Made by a program: the position numbers and the translations under genes. The notes under the pieces are model-generated. The model was not told the DNA's origin. It was given only the letters and a program-made list of their open reading frames with translations, and did no database searches. Shown piece after piece: positions 23,922-37,906 of a stretch of DNA of 64,000 bases. The stretch's first letter is position 1. Every line of letters begins with the position of its first letter. The DNA lies in contig CAVNZM010000001.1 in the NCBI GenBank assembly GCA_963693365.1, forward strand, positions 14,570,001 through 14,634,000, read 5' to 3'. Source of the stretch: Amoebidium appalachense (taxonomy: Eukaryota; Ichthyosporea).

Positions 23922-24345
23922 GAAACGGGGAGGGAGTACATGGGTGGTAAGGTTGCAAATGTAAGGTTTACACTGTATTTTATGGTGTGTGTGTGTCATT
24001 CCACACACACACACACACACACACATACATCAGTGTAAGCGCATCCAAGCACGACATTATCATACTCTAAAGCTTTGACAATGTATAGGCTATGTCCAAA
24101 CATGTTATTGTATCGTACACACACTTCAATGTGTCAAAATAAACCACACCCAGACTTGTTATTGTATCGTGTGTGTATGCACTGCACACACACTTCAACG
24201 TGTTGAAATATACTACACAAACAAACTTATACACACATACACAGTGCACGTGAAGAGCTAGCAAAAGTTTTGGAGAAAAAAAACTAAACACCTGCCTTTA
24301 TAGTACATACCTGTTATAGATACCATTTACTTTTACCATTTACTT
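22508..24345. other. Intergenic region, convergent gene ends
   Basis: Lies between the RMD1-like gene (+) and an uncharacterised gene (-). It contains a (CA)n block at about 22919-22987 and a T-rich/G-rich block at 23359-23442, followed by the homopolymer cluster at 23550-23920. 24050-24260 is AT-rich with two related ACACACTTCAA.GTGT units. I see no coding exon. Confidence 0.5.
23550..23942 (+). repeat. Cluster of alternating poly(C) and poly(G) tracts with repeated spacers
   Basis: Poly(C) about 31, poly(G) about 32, poly(C) about 34 and poly(C) about 56 alternate within 370 bp. Between them lie related spacers: GGGGGGTCAG plus GGAGAAACACAGTGTGGGC at 23600-23650 is repeated at 23785-23828, and GGGAAACGGGGAGGGAGTAC at 23920 resembles GGAAACAGGGAGGGAGTGC at 23752. 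This is a tandem array of homopolymer-plus-spacer units. Facing C and G runs could pair. Confidence 0.75.
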
Positions 24346-25420
24346 TTATTTTCTACCTCGGCCCCTACCCTTTCCCCTGCTGCCACCGGAAGCGCCGCCA
24401 CGGCCCTTCATTGGCTTTCCTGTGACAGATTTGGTCACCTCCGTTTTGGACTTTTTCTGCATGTGTGCATCCTCGTCCCTTACTTCCCCATTCCGTTTGC
24501 CGTCACCAGCTTCCTTAGTTGGGTCTGACGGGGATGTAACGGGCATATGCACAGGCGGGGTGGCCATGGCATCCAACATGTCACGCGCAGCTGATGCATT
24601 CTCCTCTCCGGTCTCTTGTGTGTCTGGGGGGGGGCTGGCCAACAGGGACATCCCGTGTTCCCTCCACCAACAAAACACACGACTCCACCTTGGGCATCCC
24701 AGCAATGGCAGCGAGAGCGGCCCTGTTGAAGAACTCCTTGGTGGTTTGGTCTGGAAAGCAAAACAAAGTTAGTGTCATGGGTGAAGCACATATGAAAAAT
24801 GTTTACCACACTAAAAACCTGAATGTGGTTTAGTTTTTCTTATTACGTGCTCCGGAAATGAAAAGTAATACATGGAAATGACACCCAGTTTCCAAGCTCC
24901 TGGTAGGGATCACGTACCCTGTTGCCAGCCAAAGAACACTTGCGAAACGTCCATTCTGACACGATAGCACGACATGGTCTCTTGAGTGCGTCGAGAGCAG
25001 CGACAAAATAGACGTCAAAGTCCTTACAGCTCCATTTTCGTGGGACTTGGCCTTTATGGTTGTGGTGATTGCAGAACCCCACTCGTACACAGCCAAGGCA
25101 AGTGCATGTGAAACCATCACAAACAACAAAACACCGCCGCGTTCCTCGTTGCCAGTGGGGCCATTTGCCCACCACGTCCATGGGAAGCTAATCACACCAC
25201 GCCGGTCTTGGAAATGCTCCGTCACCTGATACAAACATGGCATAGCGGGTAGCAGAACATGTGCCATAAAGAAGGAAAAAAACCCTTATGCACCTGGAAC
25301 GCCAACAACAAGCACAACTTGCGGAGGCCGTACTAGAGCACACATGATTAGTGTATGAAAATCAGTGCAATGCAATGCTTACATAATAAGTGACGTATCC
25401 ATCATCATTATGGATACTGT

Positions 25421-25504
<84 letters not shown>

Positions 25505-27605
25505 AACCCAAAAAAAAAATATTCCCTTCCTTCCACCCTAAAACATGCAACTCACCAGCTTGCCCATGATCTTCACAACGTATGGGCCCTCCTGCGGCGT
25601 CACCGAAAACAGTAGGGGGGTTGTGCTGTTGGTGTCAATGTGCAGCGCACTGAGCAGCTCCACAAGGTGTGCAACACTCGTGTCTGCATGGCAGCACCGC
25701 CTCGCCATGTGCATTTGTCTTGCTGCCCATGCTCGGCAGGCCCAGCAGAAGCACGTGGGGCGGGGAGGCGTTGGCGTCGGCAGCGTATGACCCTACCAAC
25801 ACTTCTCTGCCGTTGTCTTCCACCACGGCCAACCCCAACTGTGAATCATAATATATGATCACTACACAAACACACACATACATAATGCAGCATAGTGTCA
25901 AAAACCCGATATTCCCATTATACATCAAACCACCATCCACGAAACAGCTTATTCAAACACCGAAACATATGTCCTGTGGAAACAAACCGTGTGTGCATAA
26001 ATTGAAAGACACAGCACACAGACAATGTGCAACATGCACTCACAACCGGGGCTGATGCTGCCAGCATGCCTTGAAAAGTATCTTTCTTGGGGGCAGATGG
26101 TGCACTGTCATCCACCGCCCTACCCTGTTCCGATCCACGACCGTTCTTCTTCTCTCCTTTCTCATTTCCCTTATCTCCCTCCCCTTGCTCACCCTCCTCC
26201 CGCTCTTTCTCTCCTCCATCCTCCTGTTCTGAGTCACCTCCATCATCATCATCCTCTTCCTTGTCGTGGCGGGATCCCTCCTGTGCTCGTGCCTCCTCCA
26301 TGTCGCTACCCTCCGAGTCATCACTCGCATCACTCACGACATGTTCAGCAATCGACAGCTTAGCGGCGGGCTTTCTGGAATGTGATCTGGACTTGTTTGC
26401 CGGTTTCTTGGGTGTGGGTTGTGGGTCCGGTACCGAACTGTCCGCTACTTTTTTCTTTGCGTCGCTGAACCCAGTAAAGGTCACAATGAAGTCCACGAAT
26501 CCAGACATTGTGCGACCCTACGAGATAATGTTGTTAGATGGGCTACGAGATAACAATGAATTCACGTGACATGCTGCTTTTTTTTTTTTGTTTGTATGTT
26601 TTTGGGCTGGAGGTGGGTGGGTGGGGTAGACTCTTTCAACCTCCCAACATAGACCTGTGTCAGAAAATCAAGGGATCTTCATCAATTTAGACACTTTTTT
26701 TTCTCGTTCATTTACATCCTAAATTATTCCCTCGGAATGGCTACCGGTTTAAGTTTTCAACACATAGCACGGTAGCCAATTTTTGATAGGGACGTTTACA
26801 AGTTTCTTTAAGGTATGATAATTTACACTATAGTGATATGTAAGCTTACCTTCTTCGAGTCGGCATCTGCAGTGTCGTCGTCGTCATCCCCCTCCGTCAA
26901 CAAATACAGGAGTGCTTTGCACACCCAATCATTGTCCTGCTTTGGTTTGTAGCCCGCAGCTGTAATTTTACTCCAGAACTGCTGAAGAGTAAACAAATAC
27001 GTGAACCTGACCGACATGGGATCCGAGCAGAGCGTGTACTTCTGCATGAGGTAATCGAAAGCAGTGGTGCAGTCGATGCCGGGAGAGGTGTGCAACATGT
27101 CTTGAATGGCCCTGCAATGAAAAGTATGAGAAACAACAACAATATATGTTTGTGTGTGTATGTGTGAGTATTTGTGATTGTGTGCGGGTGTTGTGTATGT
27201 GTGGGCACTGGAAATGTGTATATATCAGATTGCAATGTATATATGCGAAAGTTACAACTCTCAAAGGCCGTTCCATAAAACATGATAGATGCACAAAGCA
27301 GACAGTTGTGAAACTATAACAAAAAGCCTGGCGGCTATGTCATGTGACGGTTTTTTAGGGGACACTCACAGAAAACGTTTCACTTGTTCCTTGGCATTCT
27401 CAAACGCCCTGCGGCGACCGACGGCATCCACGGACTCGCCAGATGTGGTGGTGGTGAGTTTGAGGCCAAGCAAGTCAACATCAGCGGCTACATACATTTT
27501 CGTCAACAGAGGCCCCCCACACATATTACACATACGAGCAGGAGACACCAGAAACCGATTACACCGCCAAGACATAATCATCTTTGCGTTTTTACACCAT
27601 ACCAC
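24346..27605 (-). CDS. Uncharacterised multi-exon gene, acidic middle and GRG tail
   Basis: I do not recognise the family. Supported exons on the - strand: 27605-27370 (MIMSWRCNRF..., with CNMCGG), 27111-26850 (phase-compatible; DMLHTSPGIDCTTAFDYLMQ..., ends EGDDDDDTADADSKK) and 26517-26044 (MSGFVDFIVTFTGFSDAKKK, then basic and strongly acidic stretches, ends GMLAASAPV). Then 25838-25556 (LGLAVVEDNGREVLVG... and later HLVELLSALHIDTNS in another frame), about 25228-24910, and about 24757-24346 (EFFNRAALAAIAGMPKVESC ... GRGGASGGSRGKGRGRGRK stop). The first three exons join cleanly in frame. The fourth needs a one-base shift inside the exon and the last changes frame in a run of nine G/C at 24626-24634. 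It could be a real gene with assembly indels or a decaying one. The basic Gly/Arg tail suggests nucleic-acid binding, but that is only an inference. Confidence 0.5.
25424..25502 (+). repeat. Poly(C) of about 47 nt joined to (CA)n
   Basis: C homopolymer followed by about 30 bp of (CA)n and later an A run, in an intron of the uncharacterised - strand gene. Confidence 0.9.
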
Positions 27606-28591
27606 ATTACGAATAAACGAATCTATGTAGGAACGAGACTCTCAAACCGTATTCGCCATATAGGCTACTAGTAGTTGGTGTTTTTGTGGTCCTAACACAG
27701 GAAGGGACTCAACTCGTAGAGTAAAAAGATATCTATCAACCATAGACTTAAAACTATTCATAATGCAGCCAGCAATCCGTGTATTCTTCGCAGCCCGGTA
27801 AAGTTAGCAACCATATGCATTTGATCTGCATTTTGGGCAAATTCCAGATCTGCAAGTCACAGTCTTAAAGAGGGACTCATAAGAGTGGCCGCAGTGCACG
27901 TGGGACATGCATACGTCAAGTTACACCTTTGACGCCGGCACAATTAAGGTGCAAGCATTGCTAAGCAATTGTTGTTCATTCGGCAGTTACTTTATTCTCG
28001 AGTATTCGCGCACGGTTGTAGGACTATATGCGCTGCCACCACAGCGATTCATTCTTCATTATCGCCCTCGTCCCGGCCTAAGCTGCCCGAAGGTCATTCA
28101 TAAACTTGCCCGGCAACTTGCCTGCGTGACAAAGGCTAGGTTGAATCAGATAACACGAATAATAAATCTTTTAAGGGTCAACCTGAAAATATCGCACCCC
28201 CTCTCGAAACACGCACACCAACAATATTAAACGAAAATAAACCGAGATTTTGACTAAATTCATTGGTGAAAGAGCCACCCCAATCAAGGCCTTATTTCCG
28301 GCCTTACAAATGCCAGGCTATTCATGCCCCGGACTCCGAGTATTACGATCAAAAATTGGGGTTCAAGTCATTCACGAAAAATACCCGTAACCCCCTACAA
28401 GTATGGCCGTGTTCGTGCGTGTGTGCGCGTGCGTGTAGTGTGCGTGCCTGCGTGTGCGTGTCTATGTGTGGCCAGAGTACTGTGCAATTCATGCCATCAC
28501 CAACCTCCGGTGGAAGACGAATCCCCCCTCCAACTCTAACACCTTGAAAACTGGCCCGGTTTGCACTACGTTCCAAAAAAAGAAACATGGC
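27606..28591. other. Intergenic region between two reverse-strand genes
   Basis: About 990 bp, not notably repetitive apart from a GT-rich patch around 28410-28465. No exon, RNA gene or mobile element is apparent. It should hold the promoter of the gene to the left and the 3' UTR of the gene to the right. Confidence 0.45.
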
Positions 28592-28847
28592 CTAATTATA
28601 AAATCGCATGTTGGCTGCAGGCCCTAACCTCCCTCTAATGTTTCTGTCGCCCGGTGGTGGCCCTCTTGGGCCCTTGTCGAATGCCCCTGGGGGATTTCTC
28701 ATCATATACGAGCCGGGCCCAGGAACCGGCCCGCCTGGCCCGGGTGGCCCGGGACCTAGCAGGCTGGCCCGACCATACGGAGGAGGCTGCATTGGTCCCG
28801 GATACTGTGTGTGTGTGTGCGTGTGCGTGCACGCGCGCGTGTGTGCA

Positions 28848-28906
<59 letters not shown>

Positions 28907-30329
28907 ACAGGCGTGTTCAGTCTTGTGCAAGGAAGGGAGGTCGGGTGGGGAAACGATGAGCGTATTGTCCAATGCTCTGAAGCAGAGCCCCCCCCCCCCC
29001 CCCCCTTTTACAGGCATGCACGAACATATACACAAACACCCATGGAGGAATACACCCACACACGTGCATGTGCAGACACTTTTGGTCTCAGCTTTGGATA
29101 ATTTTCAACATCCATTTTGGTCCGTAGAAGGCGCCGAACCACCGGCACCGGGCAGGCAGGGGCAGGGGGGGGTACATGGTATGAGTTGCGACGATACAAC
29201 ACGAGCACACGGTGTGACCTCAAGAGGGGGGTTAACACATTAGTGGTCGGCAAACAAACATGGAGATCAAGACACCCGGGAAGGGGGGGGGGAGGGAGGG
29301 TTGCTTACGCCCATGGGACCTGGGAACGGGGGCTTGCCGATGCCGGGTGGGGGAAACATGTGCGGTGGTGGTCCCTGTGAGGTGATATTGGTTGTGTCTG
29401 AGTGCACTCAAGGGAGATAGTGCTTGGGGAAGAGAGCGGGGCTTAATTTGGCGGTGTGTGGAGTAGGAGGAAAAGAGGAACGAACACAAGAGAGAGTGTG
29501 ATGGCAATAGGAACACTGGTTGTGTGCTTGTGTGCGCGTGAGAGAGATGGGCATGCTCTTCCTCTTATTCTCTGCGCATGTCGGCTTCGTTCTTTTCCTA
29601 TTTCCTTCTTCCTCACTTTCTTTCTTTCGTTCGTTAGTTTCTGTGTGTGTGTGTGTGTGTGTGTGCACGCGCGCGCGCGTGTGCGCGCATGTGTGTGAAA
29701 GTATAACGCAAAAGCTTGTTTGGTAAGGTGGTGGGTGTGCATGTGTTTCTTTTTTTCTTTCGTTTGTGTATGTGTTTGGTGACGGCGGTGGCGGTGGTGT
29801 GTGCGTATGTATGTGTGTACGTGTGTCGGAGGAGGAGGGGAGAGGGGGGGGTTTTGAATGCGTCAAAAAGTACGAAGTACACAAGAACAAACGGATAACA
29901 CGATGCAGAATGCAAGCCATACATAAAGAGTATGCATAATAAGCAGAGCCCATCCTCAGGGGGGGCCCACGTCATCCACAGTACCCGAGTTTCGACCTAT
30001 TCCCCTCGTTAACGAAACCCAAGGGGGGGGGGGGGGGGGGTCCCTACCCCAAACTCAGGGCCGTACTGGTCTGGGTACTGCTGTGGGCCCCCACCGAACG
30101 GCATCATCCTGCAACACACAAACGGCCAATCAGAAAACAGGATGGGACATCCTATCAATGTTCCCTAGCCATGGCACACATGCAAGTATATTGCAAAAAC
30201 ACACACAAAGGTATGGTTTGGAGAAAGGCACATGCACATGCACGCACGCACACACGAGCCTCACTCCGTCTGGATAGAAAACCAAGAAGTAGACACAAGC
30301 TGCGGAAACCTTCCCCCCCCCCCCCCCTC

Positions 30330-30362
<33 letters not shown>

Positions 30363-31346
30363 AAGAAAGAAAGTATAAAGGAAAAGCCATGCAGACAAAA
30401 GATGCTGGATCAAAGCCCATCTCCAAAGGGTTCACGGGGGACTGGAGTGGGTGTGTGGGTGTGTAGGTGTGTGTTCACGTGCGCGTCTGTGTGGGTGTGT
30501 CGGTGTGTGGGTGTGTGGGTGTGTGTTCACGTCGCGTCTGTGTGGGTGCACTTATGCACGTGCGTGCCTTAGAAGGTACGTGTGTGAGGGGCCAAGCAAC
30601 GTTTCCGTTTTACCTCTTCCGACCAGGCATGCCATACGGAGGGGATGGACTCCGACCCTGAAAATCAGTCAAACCATATCAGTGTATGCCCGATGTATGC
30701 TATAGGGGCTGACAGGCTCTACTGAAATGTATCAACTCAATCATCCCCGCCATGTTTCTAATAAAGTTTTCCTCCTTAACCTGCATTGGTGGTGTGTGGA
30801 TGTGTAATCTCTCTCTGTGCCTCATTCCCTCACTCTTGAAGCCCCTGCCGGGGAGGGGGGGGGGGGGGGGGGGGGGGGGGATCGACAAGTGATGCACCAA
30901 AAGGGTAACCAAAGCCATAGTCTTAAGGAACAAAGGTTCAAAATAGACCATGTACGCTGTCAGATTAATCAAATTTTAGAAGCCGCCGGCTGAAATCGCT
31001 ATGGCATGTGACGTCAACCTGATATACGTCATTTCAGATTACAATTTTCCCCGAAGTCTGTAGTCTGGCGGGGTATGTAGTCTATTTTAAAGCGTTAGTT
31101 GTTAACTCCAAGGACACGTGCTCCGTTGTGACCTACACCCTCAAACGCCTAATGCTCCACCCCCCCTTCCCCCCCCCCCTTCCTCGGCCCAAACACACAC
31201 ATACACCCAAACGGCACACCCACACACCCTCATCAACACTGCGCACTCGCACACTTCCCCCCAGCCTCTTATTTTTCAGCTGCCGACCTCCGCCCAAATT
31301 TCACATCGACACAACCCGACTTCATACACACCCACCAACCTTGCCG

Positions 31347-31382
<36 letters not shown>

Positions 31383-32175
31383 ACCCCCCCCTCAAACCCT
31401 GAAGAAACCACACACACCAACACCACAACCACACCTACACACACATACAAACACACACACACACACGCATCCGTGCCCCACCCCACCCACACTTACCCTG
31501 AACCCTGAGTCTCGCCGCTCAAACAGCATCGCCCTCTCTCTGGGGTCCGCCCTCTCCCATCCCGCCCCAGCCCTCTCCCTCTCCCACCTCTCCCTCCCCG
31601 CCGCCTCCCTATCTCTGTCTCTGTCCACCCACCCCCTCGGGCCCGTGTCCATCCTTCCCAACTGATACAGTTCCCCTTCGTCCGAACAGCTCTCAGAGTC
31701 CCTCTCCCCTTCCTCCGGGGAGGAGTGTGTCTCCCCGGGCTCCGGGGACGGCCTTCTGTCAGTGTTTCTCTCCCTCTCTCTTTCCCTCTCCCTGTCTCTG
31801 TCCCTGCCTCTCCCCCTTTCCCTCTCCCTCTCCCCCTCCCCTTCCTCTCTCTCGTCTTCCGATTTGTCCTTGTCCTCTCTGCTCCTGTCTCTCCCCCACT
31901 CCCTTTCCCTTTCCTTCTCCCTGCTTCTGCCCCTGCTCTTCAACTTCTCCCGTTGTCTCTCCCTGTCTCTGTCCCTCTCCCTGTCCCTGTCCTTCTCTCT
32001 GTCTCTCTCTCTGTCCCTATCCTTCTCTCTATCTCTCTCCCTGTCTCTGTCTCTTTCCCTATCTCTGTCCCTGTCTCTCTCCCTGATTCGGTCTATCGAA
32101 CTGCCTCTCTGCCTGGGCTCGTCATTCCTCCAGTCGCGCTCCCGATCTCTCTCACGAGAACTTCGTTCTCCACGG

Positions 32176-32214
<39 letters not shown>

Positions 32215-32289
32215 CCGGGGGGGGGGGGGGGGGGGGAGGGGGGGGGATGGGATGCATGCATTAGATGGTTTGGAAATATGGAGGAGACA

Positions 32290-32374
<85 letters not shown>

Positions 32375-32415
32375 CACATGCATGTGCGTTTGTGGGAGAA
32401 AGGGGAAGTGTGTGT

Positions 32416-32446
<31 letters not shown>

Positions 32447-32592
32447 GGGGGGGGAGTCAGTATATGTTGCAGACAGTGAGGTTCGTAAGCGAAAGGGACA
32501 AGCACACCTAAGAAGTCAGCACACCCACTTAGACAGTTATCAACCCCCTGAGGATGTGGCATATCTACAACTCGAGATGCGCAAGCCCACAT

Positions 32593-32663
<71 letters not shown>

Positions 32664-33626
32664 CACGCACACGCACACGCACACGCACACGCACACGCAC
32701 ACGCACACGCACACGCACACGCACACGCACAAGCACACGCACACGCACACGCACACGCACACCGAACCCTACCCACACCAAAATCGCGCACACATACACA
32801 CCCATCCACCCACACTCACACATGGACAATCCCCCCCCCCCCCCCCCCCCCCCTTCACCCCTCCCCAACACGCCCACTACACCAGACCACACTAATACAC
32901 AATATCATCCGCACCCACCCACCAACATACCTGAGTGCTGATCTGAAGCCCCCACTTCCTCTGCGGGGAATATCCCCATGCTCTCCCCTGTCACGATCTG
33001 GCACAGTCACTGTGTCAGCTACCAACCCCCTGCCCCCCCCCCCCCCCCCCTCCCCCCCCCCCCCTCCCCCCCCCCCTCGGGGCTCCCCGTGCCACCACCA
33101 CAGTCAAACATAAATACAAACAACACACCACCACCAAGTGGACACACACACACGAAGCCACATCAATCCAGGCCGGAGGCAAGGTGCCCATTCCATGGCC
33201 CAGCAGTTGCAAAACACTTCACAGGACACACGGCACACATGGTACGCTATCCCTGCTGCATTCTTCTATATCTTTACTATTATTAATGATATTTCAAGAA
33301 GAAAAGATTGTGTGGTTTGTGCTTGCTTATGTGTGTGTGTGTGTGTGTGTGTGGTGGTGGTGGGAGGGGGGGGGGGGGGGGGGGGAGTAAAGAAGGAATT
33401 GATCAAGGGCCGTGCTCAAAATCCGCTGTGTGAGTGCATGTGCCTAGGATTGCAACGTTCATATCCCAGTGCAGTGACCCACACACACAGAGGGTGTACC
33501 CACCTCCCATGCTGTCTCTCCTGTCCCTCCGGTCCCCCTGCACACACAAATCAAACATGTTAGATATTTCCATCCCCAAATACAGGTGGGAGGTTTAAGC
33601 AGTGGGCGAACAAACATACATCGCAG

Positions 33627-33668
<42 letters not shown>

Positions 33669-34392
33669 CGCGCGCGCACGTGTGTCTCAAACACACGCGG
33701 GTGCTCATGTACGTTCATCGGGTCACACATCAGCCTGCTGTCTCCAGGCTCAGTGTGAACATAATCAGGATTATTAGTCAGAAAGCTCGATGTACATTCA
33801 TGAAAGATATATAATTTCTCCCCTGCCGCACACTGCAACTTGGTATACATACGGAGGACAAGACGACGCCTTAACAGTTAGTGAAAACAATGTTGCTATA
33901 GATTCAACTGGTTACTCTAACCGTGTACGCCGATCTCCTTGTTGGGCCATTTGCCCTTCCTTTCCATTAGTTGTGCCTTGGCCATTCGTTCCTGCTGTGC
34001 AAGGATACCTGGGCATGCATGATGCTAGTCATGTCCGTGTAGCCGATGCCGCGTTGGAAGAAAACAGTAAGCCGCACGAGCTTGTGGGGGGCCCACCCAG
34101 ACCAAAGCCACCTATCACATCATATCCGGTGCCCCGGCCCATTCTCCCTGTATGCACACGAACACACGGACATGTTGCTTCATTACTGAACTCCCATATC
34201 TGTCACTGGTCCAACGGCGGGGAGGGGGAGAGAGAGAGAGGGGGAGAAGGGGGGGGGGGGGGGGGCAGGAGAGAGAAAATGAGTGAGAGAAGAGGGACGA
34301 GAGAGGGGGGGGGGGGGGGGGGGGGGGGAGGGGGGGGGGGGGGGGGGGAGAAAGGGAAAGAGAGAGGGAGAGGAAGGGAGGAAGAGGAAGAG

Positions 34393-34442
<50 letters not shown>

Positions 34443-34460
34443 GTACCGGGGCTGGCGGCT

Positions 34461-34496
<36 letters not shown>

Positions 34497-34717
34497 GGGA
34501 CGTACCGATGGTTCACGTGAACCCTCCCTGCTGTATGGCACCTTTTCATCTTTTTCATCATCCCCACGGGAGAAGCTGCACACAGGGGGGTAAAGAGTGT
34601 TAGAAGGAGGAATGGAAAGAAAAACGTACCACCACGCACACAGGAGAGGAAAAAACGGGAAGGGAAGGGAGAGAAAGGGAAGGCAAGGGAGGAAGAGCAA
34701 GAATAATTGAGGGAATA

Positions 34718-34775
<58 letters not shown>

Positions 34776-34850
34776 GGGGGGGGATGGGAGGGCTGGAAAG
34801 AGGGGCAAATACGTCGAATACGGATGGTACATGCTGAACCGAAACCAACG

Positions 34851-34894
<44 letters not shown>

Positions 34895-35086
34895 ACCCAT
34901 CCCAACTCCCTCTTCCCCACCCCCGGGACAGTACAGGGAGAAAGTACAAAAGACGGCATCACGAATAGCGACTGTATACACGCATTCTACGTGCATCACT
35001 CTATGGAGGAACCAGGGTAAGGTTGTGTAAGGTAGATTTTAGTACTGGTGGTGGCCGGGGACGGGGTGGAAGAGGAAGAGGACGTG

Positions 35087-35127
<41 letters not shown>

Positions 35128-35248
35128 TGTGTGTGTTTGTGTGTGTCGGTTATGATGGTGGGCTTATTTCTTCCGTCGTTTTTGTCCCCCGCGCGCGCGT
35201 GTGTGTGTGTGTGTGTGTGTGTCTGTGTGTGAGGAGGAGGAGGAGAGA

Positions 35249-35288
<40 letters not shown>

Positions 35289-35916
35289 AACCTGTCCAGT
35301 CTTGAGACGCGGCTGCTCCTGCTCTCCCTCACGTCTTTGCTGTCAGACCTCCTCAACTCATGCCGGGGTGTGGGCTGGTCCTCGTGCAAACCACTCGTGT
35401 GCCTGTCTGCTGCTCGTGCATCTGTAAAAAAAAAAAATAAAAAAAAATAAGAAGGAAGAAGAAACCAAGAAAATAAAAAAGCAAAGGAAGGTTGGTAAGA
35501 ATGCATGCATGCATGCATGCCTGGCTGCCTGCCCCCCCCCCCCCCCCCCCCCCCTCCCTCTCCCCCTGTAAACCAACAAAAACCACGACAGCAAAACGAC
35601 CAACAAGAAGAAAACCAAAGACCACCCCCACCCCCCTCTCTTTACTAGGTTCCAACAACACAAATCCACGCACCCTCCTTTCTGTCGTGCCTGTGTGACT
35701 CCTCCTTGTGTGTCCTTTCGATCACCGTCGCCGTGGTGGTAGGCTTCGAGTCACTTTCGGGTCGGGTCTGCGCCAGTGGCGGTGGCGGCTCGGGCCGGGC
35801 CGGGGACTCTTCACTGGGTGGAGGAGGGGCAGGGGCGTCGCCTGCTGTGGCGGCTGGCTCACCAACAGACAATGATTTTGCTGGCTCGGTGGTAATCGGA
35901 TCTAATCGGAGACGGG

Positions 35917-35955
<39 letters not shown>

Positions 35956-36415
35956 GGGTGAGAATGCGGAAAAAAAAAAAAAGCAATAAAACAAAAAAGA
36001 GCCCGTTGCGCTGCCACTTTTGTTTTTATGCTGACAGCACCCCCCCAAAATCACCATCTAGATTTTCTGTTCTCAGACACTTGGCTGATCTCAGACTTAG
36101 CTTCCCCCCCCCAAACTCTACGCATACACCCCCTGGCACCCACACAGGCATATACAGTGTCACACACATACACACACACATGCACACACGTACATTACAC
36201 GCACACAGTGCCCGCCGTCTGCCCACAAACAACACACGCATGCAACTCCGAACGTACACATATACACCCACCCACACCCACACCCACACAATCCAACACC
36301 CCCCCCCCCTAAAACCCCCACCCACCCACCCACACCTATCTCCACGGGTATCTCCTTTTTGTCTCCTCAGCCCATCTCAGTGAACTTGTACGTGAGGTCG
36401 GGCAGGAGCTCATCG

Positions 36416-36465
<50 letters not shown>

Positions 36466-36650
36466 ACACACACACCCCCCAAAAAAGCACACCCACACAC
36501 ACCTATCTCCATGGGTGTCTCCATTTCGTCCCTCCATCCCATCTCAGTAAAGCTGTACGTGAGGTCTGGCAGGGGCACAAAGTCACCCACACCCACACAC
36601 CCACACACCCCCACCCACACCCCCACATCCACACCTATTCCTCCCCCCCC

Positions 36651-36722
<72 letters not shown>

Positions 36723-37456
36723 TCTCCATTGGTGTCTCCTTTTCGTCTCTCCAGCCCATCTCAGTGAACTTGTACGTGAGATCGGGCAGGGGCTCATCAT
36801 CCAGGTCCTTGGGCGAGGGGCTGGGAGCTGCCGCAGGCTTGCTGACAATTCTGCACCGTGTAAACCGGGATTAAGTGGGCAGGCAGAACAGGAATAATAG
36901 CTAGGCCGAAAAGTAGGTGGGTAAAGGAGGAGTGAGTGGGTAGGTACAACAGCAATAATGGGTAGGTGAACAGGAATAAGTGGGTAGGCAGAACATGAAT
37001 GCGTGAATAGCCCCCCCCCCCCCCCCAAAAAAAAAAAAAAAAAAAAAAAAGAGAGGAATTAACGGGTGGGTAGACCAAGAATAGCTGGAAAGGTAAAAAG
37101 ATAGAAGAGGCAAAAAAAAAGGAAAAGTAGGCATCTAAGATAGGAAAAAGTGGGCAGGAAAAACAGAGATAAGTGTGTAGATTTAGATGTGTGGTGTTTA
37201 TGCTGCATGTGTGTGTGTGTGTGTGTGTGCGCGCGCGCGCGCGTACACGTGTGTGTGTGTATATGCGCATATGTGACGGTGGTGATTTGTGTGTGTGTGT
37301 GTGTGTGTGTGTGGTATGGTGGTGGCTTGGTTGGGCAGGTGGGGTGGGGGTGGGGGGTGTATGCTTTAGAATGTTGCAGTCAAAATTATGGAAGTGGGTA
37401 CAGAAAAAGACAAAACCAGGGGGCAGGGGGAGGGGGAGGGGGCATGGCGGTGGCGG

Positions 37457-37495
<39 letters not shown>

Positions 37496-37871
37496 AAACC
37501 AACCCGTGCTTCAGCTTGTACTGGGATAGACTGAATCGTGTCTTTGCCACCGGTTGGCCCCCGTCTTTGCTCTCTCTGCAGCCACACACCAGTCAGAGCA
37601 TACCAAGTTTGGTGGAAAGAGTGGTGGAGGAGAAGGGGGCGTGGGGAGGAGGGGGGGAGGATTAAATACATGTGTTGCACAATACAGATTATGCATTTGC
37701 AACAGTGCAATGCAGATATGAAAAAAAAAAGAAAAAAGAAAAGAAAAAAAAGAAAGAAAGTAAGAAAGAAAGCCCCCCCCCCCCCCCCCCCCCCCCCCCA
37801 TTCCCCTCAAAAAAGAAAAAAAGAAAAAACAAAAAAGAAAAACACAAAAAGTGTCTAAGAGCAGGGCCCCT

Positions 37872-37906
<35 letters not shown>

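Noticed and set aside
31725-32264. Forward-strand Ser/Leu/Pro/Val-rich open frames
   Set aside because: They are the complement of the RD/RE repeat exon on the - strand.
34110-34150. Candidate exon (GEWAGAPDMM) of the Arg-rich gene
   Set aside because: It hits a stop in the required phase, and exon 8 joins exon 9 in frame without it.
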